A DNA stretch of 64,000 bases from Macrosoma leucophasiata (Eukaryota; Arthropoda; Insecta; Lepidoptera; Hedylidae): the NCBI GenBank assembly GCA_036365455.1, contig JAWQUS010000002.1:20186001-20250000 (forward strand). Reading direction: 5' to 3'. The position numbers and the translations under genes were made by a program. Shown piece by piece: positions 32,226-42,328 of the stretch (the stretch's first letter is position 1; every line of letters begins with the position of its first letter). Below the pieces are notes generated by a model. It was not told the origin of the DNA. It did not search any database and was given only the letters and a program-made list of their open reading frames with translations.

Positions 32226-33118
32226 TACTTTGGTACTATATTTATTCAAATTCGGAGTGAGTAATCTTCTCCATATTTTCAGAAGTTCAGGATGCCAAAC
32301 ATACGAGATATTTAGTACATTTGATGTTAATCTGCGCGGGAAGAGAGAGTCGTTTTTTTGGCTGTGCAGGAGAAGTTAAGCCAAAAATAAGTGATTTTTT
32401 ATGTCGCTATTTGCGCTCGAGTATACGATAAAATACGATTTTTTTTCGCAGGCTAAGTATAAGAAAAAAAGGTTACTTGTGGCAACTGTTCAGAGGAAGC
32501 GTTCGAACCCAGTGCACAAAGGCCGCTGCTCGCCCCGTCGCGTCCACGTCCCATGTTCACTGGACACCGCTAAGCGTTGCTTACACTGCATCGAACAACC
32601 AAATAGAGCACAAATCCTTTGCGAAGGTTCATTATAATCATATGCTTGAACGTGAACAGTGTTGCGGTATGAAGGGAAATAAGAGCCTACAATACAATGT
32701 CGTAAATAAATCTGCGGTTCAACTGTTTTCTAAACCATAGGTACTGTGGTCGTGTGTCATTAATTATTATCTTTTAAAGAAGGTTACGAAAAGTCACTAT
32801 ACCTGTAAAGGATCATGAACAGAGACGCGTATACGGTAGACAAAGAAATAACTTAAGTGAAACAAAAATGATCTTATCAATATCAGCATTAAGTGGGTAC
32901 AATACGTACACATTTACGGCATTGAACTATGTGGGAATAACACACAACAGACCATTTTTGAGCTGACAGCGAGCATGTGAACGTTACACTGCGTCTTCGT
33001 GCGTCTTGTACTCCGTCCATTTCCACCCGTAATTGGACATACCCATGTGACATACAAGTTGTCGAAACGTTGCTCGTTATTGTTACCTTACTGTAAAGCT
33101 TGAACGTGAAGTTTCATA
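32226..33118. other. No gene recognised
   Basis: Overlapping open frames at 32401-32740 have no motif. Confidence 0.4.
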
Positions 33119-33280
33119 ATGGTAGAGTTCCAGTGACGGCGCTCGCGGGCGTAGGCACCACCGCATTACCTAATTTACTGGCCGCTATATGGTAGTGGTA
33201 GTCGCTACGCTTTCGTCTTCCAGTCTAGTTGTGACGTTTGGAATTGTAACAACTTAGCTCTCAGGAGTGGCAACTCTCAC
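33119..33280 (+). repeat. R1 repeat, partial
   Basis: TGGTAGAGTTCCAGTGACGG, CTCGCGGGCGTAGGCACCAC and CGCATTACCTAATTTACTGG match the proximal half of R1; CTCAGGAGTGGCAACTC matches its middle. Confidence 0.75.
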
Positions 33281-34262
33281 TGTAAAATAATTATCTACTG
33301 TTGCGAATATTGCGATGATGATTACGTCTTCGACCTGCACTGCAACGAAGTTGAAACACCTCATCACTCACTCTGTTTTTTTCTGTGAGTTGCAGGTCTC
33401 ATACGATTATGGTGTAGGCGTACTAGGACAAATAGTAGGTACCTACTTACCTACGCTGTGTATACTTTATGCCACAGTTCATTTGTCATTATGTTATGTT
33501 CAATTCTCAATTTGGCAATGCTGTTTCTGTACTTAATTCATTCGGACGTAATAATTTTATGATAACAATTTACCTATTATATCAATGACAAATAAAACAT
33601 ATATATAATGAGACAGTGTTATCCTAGCCTTTTTTGCTATGTGGTTAAGACAAGTGGCAATACCGGTTCGCTATGAATAATTAATAAGCGAACATTACCA
33701 TTAATTATTTTATAATAGTTATTATTAAGTACTGTCGTAATAAATTACCCGTGTGCTTGGCACGCGAACGGAAGTGGGGACATCTCCTTGCAAAAAAACG
33801 TCGTAATGCAATCGCCGATGTCTATCTACCCTTTAGGAAACATAACTCATTGTATCTTATCGTGTGCTTCAAATACCTTTTTATGTGAATGATGTAATGA
33901 ACAGGTAGGTATGTAAATATTTATCCATGCTTTTACAAAGCACTAAGTTACGGCCCTCATTAAATAAGTAACATCGATGCAGATGTATTGCTAGAGCTGA
34001 AGTGAGAGATGTTGTACTCGTATGTACTACCGCAACCGTAAGTACTATTATCTTATACTATCTACTACTGCCTGAACTCTTCGAGAACTGGTGCTTTACG
34101 TAGCGGTAGAACAGCTTCAATGCAGCAGCTTGTAAGCAAAGATGCCACACACTGCACATTTATTCACCTATTTATACTTTTATGAACTAAATTCTACCGT
34201 ATTCAGTTCTGTTGAGTTCCGGTTAGATGTTAGGTAATGTAAGCATTCAACACACAATAAAC
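33281..34262. other. No gene recognised
   Basis: AT-rich, no motif seen. Confidence 0.4.
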
Positions 34263-34379
34263 CCAATTTTAAGCATACACTTTGGGCTCCAGTCTGTGAC
34301 GAACAGTATCATTTAGCGGCAGATCGATTAGGTATATAATATGGTACCGAGTGCCTGTGCCGCTAATCGTCACCACCAA
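34263..34379 (-). repeat. R1 repeat fragment, diverged
   Basis: ATCATTTAGCGGCAGATCGA and ATTAGGTATATAATATGGTA resemble the ATTTAGCGGCA...TAGGTAATGCGGTG block of reverse R1 copies. Confidence 0.45.
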
Positions 34380-34531
34380 GCCTGGGTTGCTCCACGGGTT
34401 TTGTTAAAGTTAAGGTTATTGTAACATTTCACATCCTTTTCTAACTTCTCTCGAAATCTGTTAAAGTTAGAGCAGGATGTGAAATGTTACAATAACTTTA
34501 ACTTTAACAAGACTCGTGGTACAACCCAGCC
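34380..34531. mobile_element. Hairpin MITE, copy 2 (152 bp)
   Basis: Nearly the whole element folds on itself. Left GCCTGGGTTGCTCCACGGGT and the AAGTTAAGGTTATTGTAACA block pair with right TGTTACAATAACTTTAACTT and CGTGGTACAACCCAGC. The loop lies near 34438-34470. No coding capacity; target duplication not resolved. Confidence 0.85.
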
Positions 34532-35104
34532 TAAGTCTACTACTGCCAATACATGTAAGAAAGCATTTAGTCTGAAGTGGGAGAGCGACATGCAGGTAAT
34601 GAGTTAAACGCAAGTTGGAGATGACGCGGTGACGGTGACGGCATTATCCGACCATCGGTGCCGGCGACCTGCCAGGGGGCCAGGCGCGGGCCAGGGGGCC
34701 AGGGCTGCCAGTCTGCCCCGAGTTGGCAGCCCACTCGTAATGTCCACTAGGCATGTGCCGATTTTTACGACGTTCCTATGGCCCCGTAATAACTTACAAG
34801 CATGTAGGGTGCATGTGAATATTTAAAAATATCCTTCATTTTATTTTAACTTTAAGTGTGTACAGCATACCATCATACCTAACAGTCGGTTAGGATGAAC
34901 TTCGTATCGCATTAGTGGCATAAATTTTCTGAACTGAACTTCCCAATATACACGAAAAAATCATACAGACCGGTCAATACTTTTTGGAGAAATTTGGTTA
35001 CAAACACCGTGTTCCTGTCAATTCCTGTGAAAAAACTTCGTGCGTCGCACCTGGACCACACCGAATCTCTCCCGACTGGAGCGTCTAGGTTAAGTTTTTT
35101 TTTT
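34532..35104. other. No gene; G-rich tract at 34671-34705
   Basis: GCCAGGGGGCCAGG occurs twice within 35 bp, giving four G-runs of three or more. Nothing else is recognised. Confidence 0.4.
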
Positions 35105-35385
35105 AATGTAATGGAAGCGGTAAACAAGCATATGCAGTTCACATTGATGTTAAGTGATGACTGCAGCCTATAGACACCCACACAAAGACTAAGGTCAAAA
35201 TGCAGATGCGTTACCACCCCTGAGGCCTAAGGTGTTATGCTCCTGTGCCGGAAATTATAGGGCCGTACATTACCACCTGACCGGAACACGATAGTGCTGA
35301 ACACTACCATTTAGCGGCAAGTATATTAGGTAATGCGGTGGTGCCTACGCCCGCGAGCTCCGTCACTGGACTCTACCACCAGTAG
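35105..35385 (-). repeat. R1 repeat, near full-length
   Basis: Reverse orientation: GTAAACAAGCATATGCAGTT, ACATTGATGTTAAGTGATGA, CACCCCTGAGGCCTAAGGTG, TAGGGCCGTACATTACCACC, CATTTAGCGGCAAGTATATT and CCGCGAGCTCCGTCACTGGA. No tRNA-like box, TIR or coding frame was identified. Confidence 0.85.
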
Positions 35386-35389
35386 ATTT

Positions 35390-35553
35390 ATTATAGCCTA
35401 TAAATAATTCTGATTCCTGGGGTCTTATTTGATATACCTCTGTCCCAGAAATTACAGCTCCGTACGCCGATACCATTTACCAACGATACCATTTAGTGAT
35501 ACGGTGGTGCCTACGATGGCGACTACCGTCACTCGAGCTGTAGCACCACTATT
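35390..35553 (-). repeat. R1 repeat, partial, directly after a full copy
   Basis: CCAGAAATTACAGCTCCGTA, TACCATTTAGTGATACGGTG and GGTGCCTACGATGGCGACTA match the middle and proximal R1. It follows the previous copy in the same orientation. Confidence 0.65.
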
Positions 35554-36070
35554 TTATAAATCTTTTTATACCGTTAGAAGATAAAAAAAATAGTGAAATT
35601 CGCATCGTCTTAGCATACGAATTTCGTGGGGACTGCTAGTTGAATACAAATTTTACGAAGACATCACACACATTCCCATCACTAGCTAAAATGATCGTGA
35701 GCGCGGAAACGAAGCGTACCTATACCGGCGAATGTAGCGACGGGTTCCGCACGTGTATCCTCTGCTTACATAAGCGTCGCCCGACGTGATCCAGTGATCA
35801 CGTCCGCCTAGAAACTTGCGCAAGCATAGGCACTAAATCGATATAAGTCAATAGTTCTGTGTTGGAGCCGAGCCTTTCGGCACTATATTAACTATCGAAT
35901 TGTCATAAACAATGTAGACGAGTATGTTATAGGGTGGCAACACATCTACCGGCAGTCACAAATTTCCGCTTTCAATTTGAGCCGACGAGTGCTAAAAACA
36001 AATTTTTGATTGCCATATTTTTTTTTAATAACACATGCGCGAGTGAATTTAGAAATGAAGGAATGCTCGT
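35554..36070. other. No gene recognised
   Basis: No motif seen; ends at the LINE below. Confidence 0.4.
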
Positions 36071-36757
36071 ATGTGGGGTTTCCAAAAAACACCTTTGAAC
36101 ACAGAACTTAAGATAGATAAAATTCGTCTGGAAAAAGTGAAGTCTTGTAGCCTCTTAGGTATAGAACTAGATTCAAATCTTAACTGGAAAGCACACATTG
36201 AAAAATTAAAATCAAAATTGTCTAGCTTTACCTATGCATTATATGAATTAAAAAGGAGTACAGATCATAAAACAGCTATTTCGGCTTACTACGCGTATGC
36301 TAATTCCTGGCTTAACTATGGTATTATCTTATGGGGAAATAGTAAGCACGTACCAGAATTGTTTATAAAACAAAAAAAACTAATAAGAATTATATCAAAT
36401 ATTGACAGTACAACTTCTTGTAGACAGCACTTCAAACAATTAAAAATATTAACATTAACATGCCTCTACATTTTAGAATTATGTAAATTTATGAGGAAAA
36501 ATCCAATGCTATTTGAAAAAGCAAAGCCACAAAATCATTACACAGCTAGACATCAATTAAAATATAACTTTTGTATGCCAAATATTAGAGTAGAAATGTA
36601 TAAGTGTAGTCCGTACGTAAGCGCAATTAGAATTTACAATCACCTTCCAAATGACATAAAAAAACAACCTAATTTTAATTCATTCAACAAACTACTTAAA
36701 AACTTTTTGACAGAAAAAACATATTACACTTTGAACGAATTTTTCAGTGACAAATAG
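36071..36757 (+). pseudogene. LINE reverse transcriptase C-terminus
   Basis: The 228-codon frame is unbroken. Residues ~22-45 read RLEKVKSCSLLGIELDSNLN, followed by WKAHIEKLKSKLSSFTYALY, the segment after the catalytic YxDD of Jockey/CR1-group RTs. Next come NYGIILWGNS, an IIS...CRQHFKQLKILTL block and the C-terminal AIRIYNHLPNDIKK motif shared by many insect LINEs. The fingers, the palm and the endonuclease are missing. The intact frame suggests a fairly young insertion. Confidence 0.85.
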
Positions 36758-36990
36758 TTATATACCTATATAGTAATACTGTTTCACATTCACTCTTTGT
36801 AATTAGAAATACCTACGTATTGGACATTGTTACTACTTACTTATTTATTTAAAAGATAAATTGTGTTATATAAATTGCTACGCCCAACGGGTATCATGTC
36901 GATCATAGATTGTATTCACAAAATATTTTCCATCTCAACAATTGTACATGAAAGCAATAAAATACTTTGACTTTGACTTTGACTTTGATA
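36071..36990 (+). mobile_element. LINE (CR1/Jockey-group), 5'-truncated, with (TTTGAC)n tail
   Basis: An open reading frame of 228 codons is followed by a ~200-bp AT-rich 3' UTR, AATAAAATAC, and about four TTTGAC repeats (36964-36987). The 3' hexamer tail and 5' truncation are typical of non-LTR retrotransposition. Nothing upstream of the RT thumb survives, so the copy cannot be active. Confidence 0.85.
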
Positions 36991-37299
36991 GCTTAGTGAC
37001 ACTGTGGCTGGACTGGTTATCTTGAGGTCATACACGTTACGATTACTGCCCCAAATATTTTTTTTTTTTCATTTTTTCTTTAATTTCTAAATTTACTCGC
37101 ATATAATGTTCTTTTAACCTAACCCTTTTTTATAAATCAAAAGAGTTAACATTAATTCAATTTGGGATTTTTTATATTGAAAAAGGCAACTCAGTTTCGA
37201 AGTAATATATCTGTGACAGACGGACACACATGGGTGCATAGAATACAGAAAGTCGGTTTTTTCCTATAGATTACAGGAAAATCTATAAGAAGCCTAAAA
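36991..37299. other. No recognisable feature
   Basis: AT-rich sequence with a T-run near 37061. Confidence 0.4.
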
Positions 37300-37523
37300 A
37301 ATTATAAAATAAAATAAAAATAAAATACGCTTACACTCACAGCCTAGTATTTAGGTATAAACCTGTGTCGTGGATGCCGTTGTACACATACAACACATAC
37401 ACAAACACCCAAACCCGAAACAAATATCTGTAGGCCATACAAATATTTGTCCCGGTGCGGGGATCGAACCCGCGACCCTTCGATTCAAACGGTCATCTCA
37501 CACCGCTGGACTAACCGGGTCGT
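37300..37523 (-). mobile_element. SINE-2, tRNA-derived
   Basis: The head on the minus strand reads CCCGGTTAGTCCAGCGGTG (A-box region) and GGTCGCGGGTTCGATCCCCG (B box), then GGGACAAATATTTGTATGG and a body of TGTGT-rich sequence. It ends in an A-rich tail, seen on the plus strand as TAAAATAAAATAAAAATAAA at the left (37303-37326), where the orientation should be checked. The intact B box shows derivation from a tRNA. Only one copy was noticed in this window. Confidence 0.75.
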
Positions 37524-38392
37524 CGAAAATCTATGGAATCTTTTATTTTTCGGTGCAGAACCCAAAGAAATCCTTTTGTATTTTTTTTCTTAGCCGCACA
37601 GTTCCGCCACGTTCTGCCATGTGAGTAATAAATGAGTAGTGAGGAGTACAGATAATCAAATCGTATGCATGTACCTATGTATGTATCAGGCATGATGTAT
37701 GGATGCGGCGCGGGGCCGCTGATGGACGGCTCGCGCTGCACGCCTTGTGTTGTACCTCACCCTCATGGGCCGGCCGACAGCTCACCGGCAGTTCTACCTA
37801 AACTACTCCACTGCGACACAATAATTTTGGGTTCACCTTTCTCATGTAATGAAATGGCAATCAAGCATATAGTTCACACTGATGACTGACAGAGTGAAAG
37901 TTGCAGAAAGACCCTTTTAGGCTATTGTGTAAATTTATTTAGGCTGAGAGACCTTTGCGACCCCGATTGCTCGGTGAAGTGGACTAGTGCCGCCTACGGA
38001 AGTCCATACAAAGGTTTAAGATGTTATATACCTGATGTTATATTACCTTTGTGCCAGAAATTATAGGGCCGTGCATTACCACCTGACCATATCACGATAG
38101 CGCTGAAGTAGTAGCGGGAAGTTGAGTTACAGCTATAAAACTTTGCCAACGTTTGCCAACATATAAAAATGACAATTGCAGGTCGCCTACTGTCAGTTGG
38201 TTGGTTTGTCTACTACCTATTTACATTTTAAATGTCCAATTAAACGTAAAACACTTTGTGATATATGACTTTTTCCCAATGGCGAAAAGGACATTTTAAT
38301 TTTGATTTTAATCTTAACTGCATAACTCAGTAATAAGCTATTAAAGTTTTCTCTTTGAACACAGTAATATGTCATTCAAAATTATAGTTTAC
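37524..38392. other. No gene; two R1 scraps
   Basis: 37840-37890 (GAAATGGCAATCAAGCATAT) and 38035-38125 (CCAGAAATTATAGGGCCGTG, ATTACCACCTGACC) are reverse-orientation R1 pieces. The remainder has no recognisable content. Confidence 0.5.
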
Positions 38393-38500
38393 TAAGTTTT
38401 ACATCAGTACATTTAATCGATATTTGCGCTACGACGTTTTTAATCGCCTTATAATCCCATCTAGGACATTATCTTCACGATCGATCTTAATTGATCGACC
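38393..38500 (+). repeat. Direct repeat flanking the mariner, left copy
   Basis: TTTAATCGATATTTGCGCTA, CGACGTTTTTAATCGCC and the near-palindrome CGATCTTAATTGATCG recur at 40400-40510 in the same order and orientation. Confidence 0.75.
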
Positions 38501-38580
38501 TGCAGTGAACATCACTGTAATCTGCCCATATTAGAATCGTAATGTACAGTTAGTGTACATCACACATGTACAACAATATA

Positions 38581-39866
38581 ATAGGTTGGGGAAAAAGTCT
38601 TTTCGCATTATATAGTATGTATGAACTTGTAATAAAATCTCTTTGGCTGTAGTATTTGTATCTGGCTGGTTTTGGTATCATTGAAAGTTAACATATTAAA
38701 CAACCATAATTCCAAATTCGAATTAGGCAAATGTGTGATTTTCATTTGTTTTTCGTACTGTCAAGATGAGTGAATCTAATGAACAAATTCGATACATTTT
38801 AAAATTTTACTACAAAAAAGTAAAAATGCAACGCAAGCCGCGAAAAAAAATTGCGATGTTTATGGACCTAGTGCAGTGTCTGTGAGAGTAGCACAAATTT
38901 GGTTTAAACGTTTTCAATCCGGAAATTTTGATGTCAAAGATGCACCTCGCTCTGGTCGCCCTATTACGGAAAAAATGGATGCCATTTTTGAAAAAGTGGA
39001 GCAAGATCGACATATCAGTAGTTATAACGTAGCTAAAGAACTGAGAATTGATCACAAAACAGTTTTGGAGCATTTGAAAAAAGCTGGATACAAAAAAAAG
39101 CTCGATATTTGGGTACCTCACGAGCTCACTGAAAGAAACCTAATGAACCGTGTACTCATTTGTGATTCTTTATTACGACGTAATGAAACCGAATCATTTT
39201 TGAAGAAGCTGATAACTGGTGATGAAAAGTGGATCACGTACGACAAGAACGTGCGAAAAAGGTCGTGGTCAAAGGCCGGTCAGGCTTCACAGACTGTGGC
39301 GAAACCCGGGTTAACTCGCAATAAGGTGATGTTGTGTGTGTGGTGGGATTGGAAGGGCATTATTCATTATGAGCTATTACCACCAGGCAGGACTATCGAT
39401 TCTGAACTCTACTGCGAACAACTGATGAGATTAAAGCAAGAAGTTGAGAGAAAGCGGCCGGAATTGATCAACAGAAGGGGTGTGGTGTTTCATCATGATA
39501 ACGCTAGACCTCACACATCTATAGCCACTCAGCAAAAATTAAGAGAGTTTGGCTGGGAGGTGTTAATGCATCCGCCGTATAGTCCTGACCTTGCACCTTC
39601 AGATTTCCACCTGTTTCGGTCTCTTCAGAATTCTTGCAATGTTAGGTTAACACGAGAGGACTGCCAAATCCACTTGTCGCGGTATTTTGATGAGAAGTCC
39701 CAAAATTTTTATAGCAATGGGATCATGTCCCTACCTTCAAGATGGCAAAAGGTTATCGAACAAAATGGTACATACATACCTTAGTTAAATTTAAATAAAC
39801 TATATTAAAAAATGTTTTGAATTATCTTAAAAAATGCGAAGAAACTTTTTCACCAAAAAAAAAAGA
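38581..39866 (+). mobile_element. Mariner transposon, recently active-looking but frameshifted
   Basis: Left inverted repeat GGTTGGGGAAAAAGTCTTTT then CGCATTAT (38584-38611); the right end reverse-complements to TTGGTGAAAAAGTTTCTTCG then CATTTT (39831-39856). About 1.28 kb, the normal mariner length. TA-rich flanks are compatible with TA insertion but the exact duplication is not certain. The encoded transposase is of the Tc1/mariner DD34D type. Confidence 0.95.
38766..39784 (+). pseudogene. Mariner transposase, DD34D triad intact, N-terminus frameshifted
   Basis: The ATG at 38766 opens MSESNEQIRYILKFYYKK, a mariner N-terminus, but the frame is lost at A-runs near 38816-38825 and 38843-38850 and hits a stop at 38883. 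The correct frame resumes about 38850 and stays open to the TAG at 39782. In this 302-codon stretch the DNA-binding second helix (VRVAQIWFKRFQSGNF), linker and catalytic core are all present: GDEKW (D116), HHDNARPH (D208) and PPYSPDLAPSDFHLF (D243), with exactly 34 residues between the last two Asp. The C-terminus ends PSRWQKVIEQNGTYIP. The sequence resembles the cecropia-type mariners. Only the small N-terminal frameshifts obviously disable it. Confidence 0.92.
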
Positions 39867-40399
39867 TTATTATTAAAAAATTGTACAAAACACCTTTTAC
39901 AGATATGAAATGAAATTCGTTTTAACTTTTTATACAAAACCATAACAACCAAACCAAAGCAGTTAGTTTCTATTTATATGAGGGACCCAAATATATTCGA
40001 TTATGTGGAATGTCGAATAAAAACCCTCATGTTACTACAAAACAAAACACATTCTTTACAATATTCAACATTTTCAAAATAAAAAACATTTTACACAAAA
40101 CCAATTTCAACCAGGTACCTACTTACCTACTTATTATAGGTTAGGATCCCACTGCAGAATCATTTCGTCCATCCAGATATGCTGGCAACCTAATTTTTAC
40201 GCATATTTAATATTAGGTATAGTTCGGCGATACAACCGCCAATGTAACCTAAGTAGGTGACAGTGTGCTCTCTCGTACCTATAGATATCGTTGATAATTT
40301 AATTTCTCCGGTTCCTATTTTATAATTGGAATATGACATGACATATACGGAATTACTTCATTAAAACTTCCGAATACTGAAGTTCTTACTTGAAGCCAT

Positions 40400-40510
40400 A
40401 AGTTTCATAAGTACATTAAAATAAAGACAGTTTAATCGGTATTTGAGCTACGACATTGTTAATCACCATACAATCCTCGTTATCTTCAGAATCGATCTAA
40501 ATTGATCGAC
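40400..40510 (+). repeat. Direct repeat flanking the mariner, right copy
   Basis: TTTAATCGGTATTTGAGCTA, CGACATTGTTAATCACC and ATCGATCTAAATTGATCG match 38393-38500; about 2 kb separates the copies. Confidence 0.75.
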
Positions 40511-40823
40511 GTATCTCGTTGATCGTTATCGCGCTCGTCCTATATCGGTGGCGGAGTGTACCACCCCTGCACCCCTCCCCCCTTACTCTCTCACCCCCGC
40601 ACCCCGCACCTCGCACCCCGCGCCCGATGTTATGTAAGTAGGCTATCAATGGCATTCAATGGCGTGGCTTCTGCTTTATCCGCTTTATCGTACGTTGGCT
40701 TTTGTAAACGCGGTAGCTCCATTAATGGTTTCGCCACACAGCGAGCGGTATGGGATGTTAGCAATCGTATCAAAAGTATGAAAACATAACAAGCGATTTT
40801 CTTAATTATCTTACTTTTTTACT
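40511..40823. other. No gene; pyrimidine-rich tract
   Basis: CACCCCTGCACCCCTCCCCC and CACCCCGCACCTCGCACCCC (40562-40621) make a C-rich strand; no coding motif. Confidence 0.4.
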
Positions 40824-41100
40824 GGTGGTAGAGCTCCAGTGACGGAGCTCGCGGGCGTAGGCACCACCGCATTACCTGATTTACTTGCCGCTAAATGGTA
40901 GTGTTCAGCACTATCGTGTTCCGGTCAGGTGGTAATGTACGGCCCCGTAATTTCCGGCACAGAGGCATAACACCTTAGGCCTCAGGAGTGGTAACGCATT
41001 TGCATTTTGACCTTGGTCTTTGTGTGGGTGTCTATAGGCTGCAGTCATCACTTAACATCAATGTGAACTGCATGCTTGTTTGCCACTACAATTACATAAA
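40824..41100 (+). repeat. R1 repeat, near full-length (reference copy)
   Basis: Runs from GTGGTAGAGCTCCAGTGACG through AGGCACCACCGCATTACC, CTAAATGGTAGTGTTCAGCA, TTCCGGTCAGGTGGTAATGT, CGGCACAGAGGCATAACACC and TGTGGGTGTCTATAGGCTGC to AACTGCATGCTTGTTTGCCA and an A-rich end. The ends (GTGGTAGAG and, reversed, GTGGCAAAC) are weakly similar. The family is unclassified; no A/B boxes or coding frame were found. Confidence 0.85.
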
Positions 41101-41261
41101 AAAAAAATAAAAAAAAAAAACAAAGATCATAAACAAGCCGACCAGTCTTCTAATGGCAAGTGACTTCGTCTATTCTGTCTGATATGATGATACCTATCAG
41201 GGGAGTTGACAATGTGCTGGCAGCCGAAAAGGACTCTTTTGACACCAGCTTTTGGGGTTCC

Positions 41262-41303
41262 GTAGCCTAGACGGAACCCTTATAGTTCCGCCTTGTCCTG
41301 GCA
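41262..41303. repeat. GGGTTCCGTAG scrap between two R1 copies
   Basis: GGGGTTCCGTAGCCTAGACG and GAACCCTTATAGTTCCGCCT match the ends of R5-type repeats, giving a compact palindrome-like remnant. Confidence 0.5.
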
Positions 41304-41550
41304 TGGTAGAGCTCCAGTGACGGAACTCGCGGGCGTTGGCGCCACCGCATTACCTAATATACTTGCCGCTAAATGGTAGTGTTTAGCACTATCGTGTTCC
41401 TGTAATTTCCGGCACAGAGGCATAACACCTTAGGCATCAGGAGTGGTAACGCATCTGCATTTTGACCTCTGATCTTTGTGTGGGTGTCTATAGGCTGCAT
41501 CACTTAACATCAATGTGAACTGCATTGCTTCTTTGCCACTTCCATTACTA
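41304..41550 (+). repeat. R1 repeat, second tandem-oriented copy
   Basis: Same orientation as 40824-41100 and very similar, with a deletion in the TTCCGGTCAGGTGGTAATG segment. It lies immediately upstream of the CR1-like LINE. Confidence 0.85.
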
Positions 41551-41594
41551 TCATAGGACTATCTCATGTAAATGATTCATCAATAGATGCAGCC

Positions 41595-42318
41595 ATGACT
41601 AACGAAGTATCATCGGACTCGGAGAAAAATATGCAGCGATTACAAAAAGTTGCGGAGGTAAACGACAAACAAATAGACTTAGAAACAGCGACCGTGATGC
41701 GACAATATAGCAACGACGCGGCTAGTCAGAGTGAAACCGGTTCGGAACAGGAGACCGTGACGTCATGTATGGCACCGGCGCAAGCGTCACCGCGCGCGCC
41801 CCTGTCGCAACCGCGATCAGCTGTTCAAGATAGCAAACGAGTCGACCGACAAACACTTGTTGACGGAGCGTCGGGAGCTCACAACTCGGAGCAGTGGGAC
41901 ACAATTGGCACACGAAGGCGAGAAGGGTTTGAGCACTGTAACACGTCACAAGAAACTGCAAAAATATCGCTATACAGGAGCTACCGGTATTTCTAGAGAT
42001 TTGGAAGGGAAATTTAAAGCTGCGGTTAAAAAAGTGCCCATCTTCATTACTAAAGTACACAAAGATACCACCGAGAGCAACATAACAACGGAATATATAC
42101 TAGAAAAAACACAAGAAAAAATTGAGTTAGAAGAAATTATATCAAAGCACGATCGGGACTACAAGGCGTTCAATTTTTTTGTTTCGGTAAACAAACTGCC
42201 CATGTTCCTAGACATCAAACTGTGGCCTGAAGGAATAATATTTAGGCGTTTTGTAAAGTATAAGTCAAGGTTTCAAAATACGAACGATGCTAAATATGGC
42301 AACGTACATGGTCAATAA
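41595..42318 (+). pseudogene. LINE ORF1 (gag-like nucleic-acid-binding protein), frameshifted
   Basis: The first frame (41595-41996) is Ser/Thr/Gln-rich and disordered-looking, as in LINE ORF1 N-termini. A frameshift within the 41857-41996 overlap moves to the second frame, ending at 42318. That frame encodes GISRDLEGKFKAAVKKVPIF, then KDTTESNITTEYIL, KAFNFFVSVNKLPMFLDIKL and WPEGIIFRRFVKYK. This GISRD...FKAA...WP-G...RRF pattern is the RRM-like ORF1 domain of lepidopteran CR1/Jockey-type LINEs. No CCHC zinc knuckle is visible upstream. Confidence 0.8.
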
Positions 42319-42328
42319 CAAAACTTTT

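Noticed and set aside
32401..32740. Overlapping 78- and 87-codon frames as an exon
   Set aside because: The two frames overlap on the same strand, neither has a motif and no splice context is convincing.
34378..34540. Host hairpin RNA gene
   Set aside because: The same hairpin recurs at 29730-29871, so a MITE is the simpler explanation.
38393..40510. LTR retrotransposon with the mariner as internal part
   Set aside because: The flanking repeats are only ~100 bp, lack TG...CA ends and no primer-binding site or pol domain lies between them.
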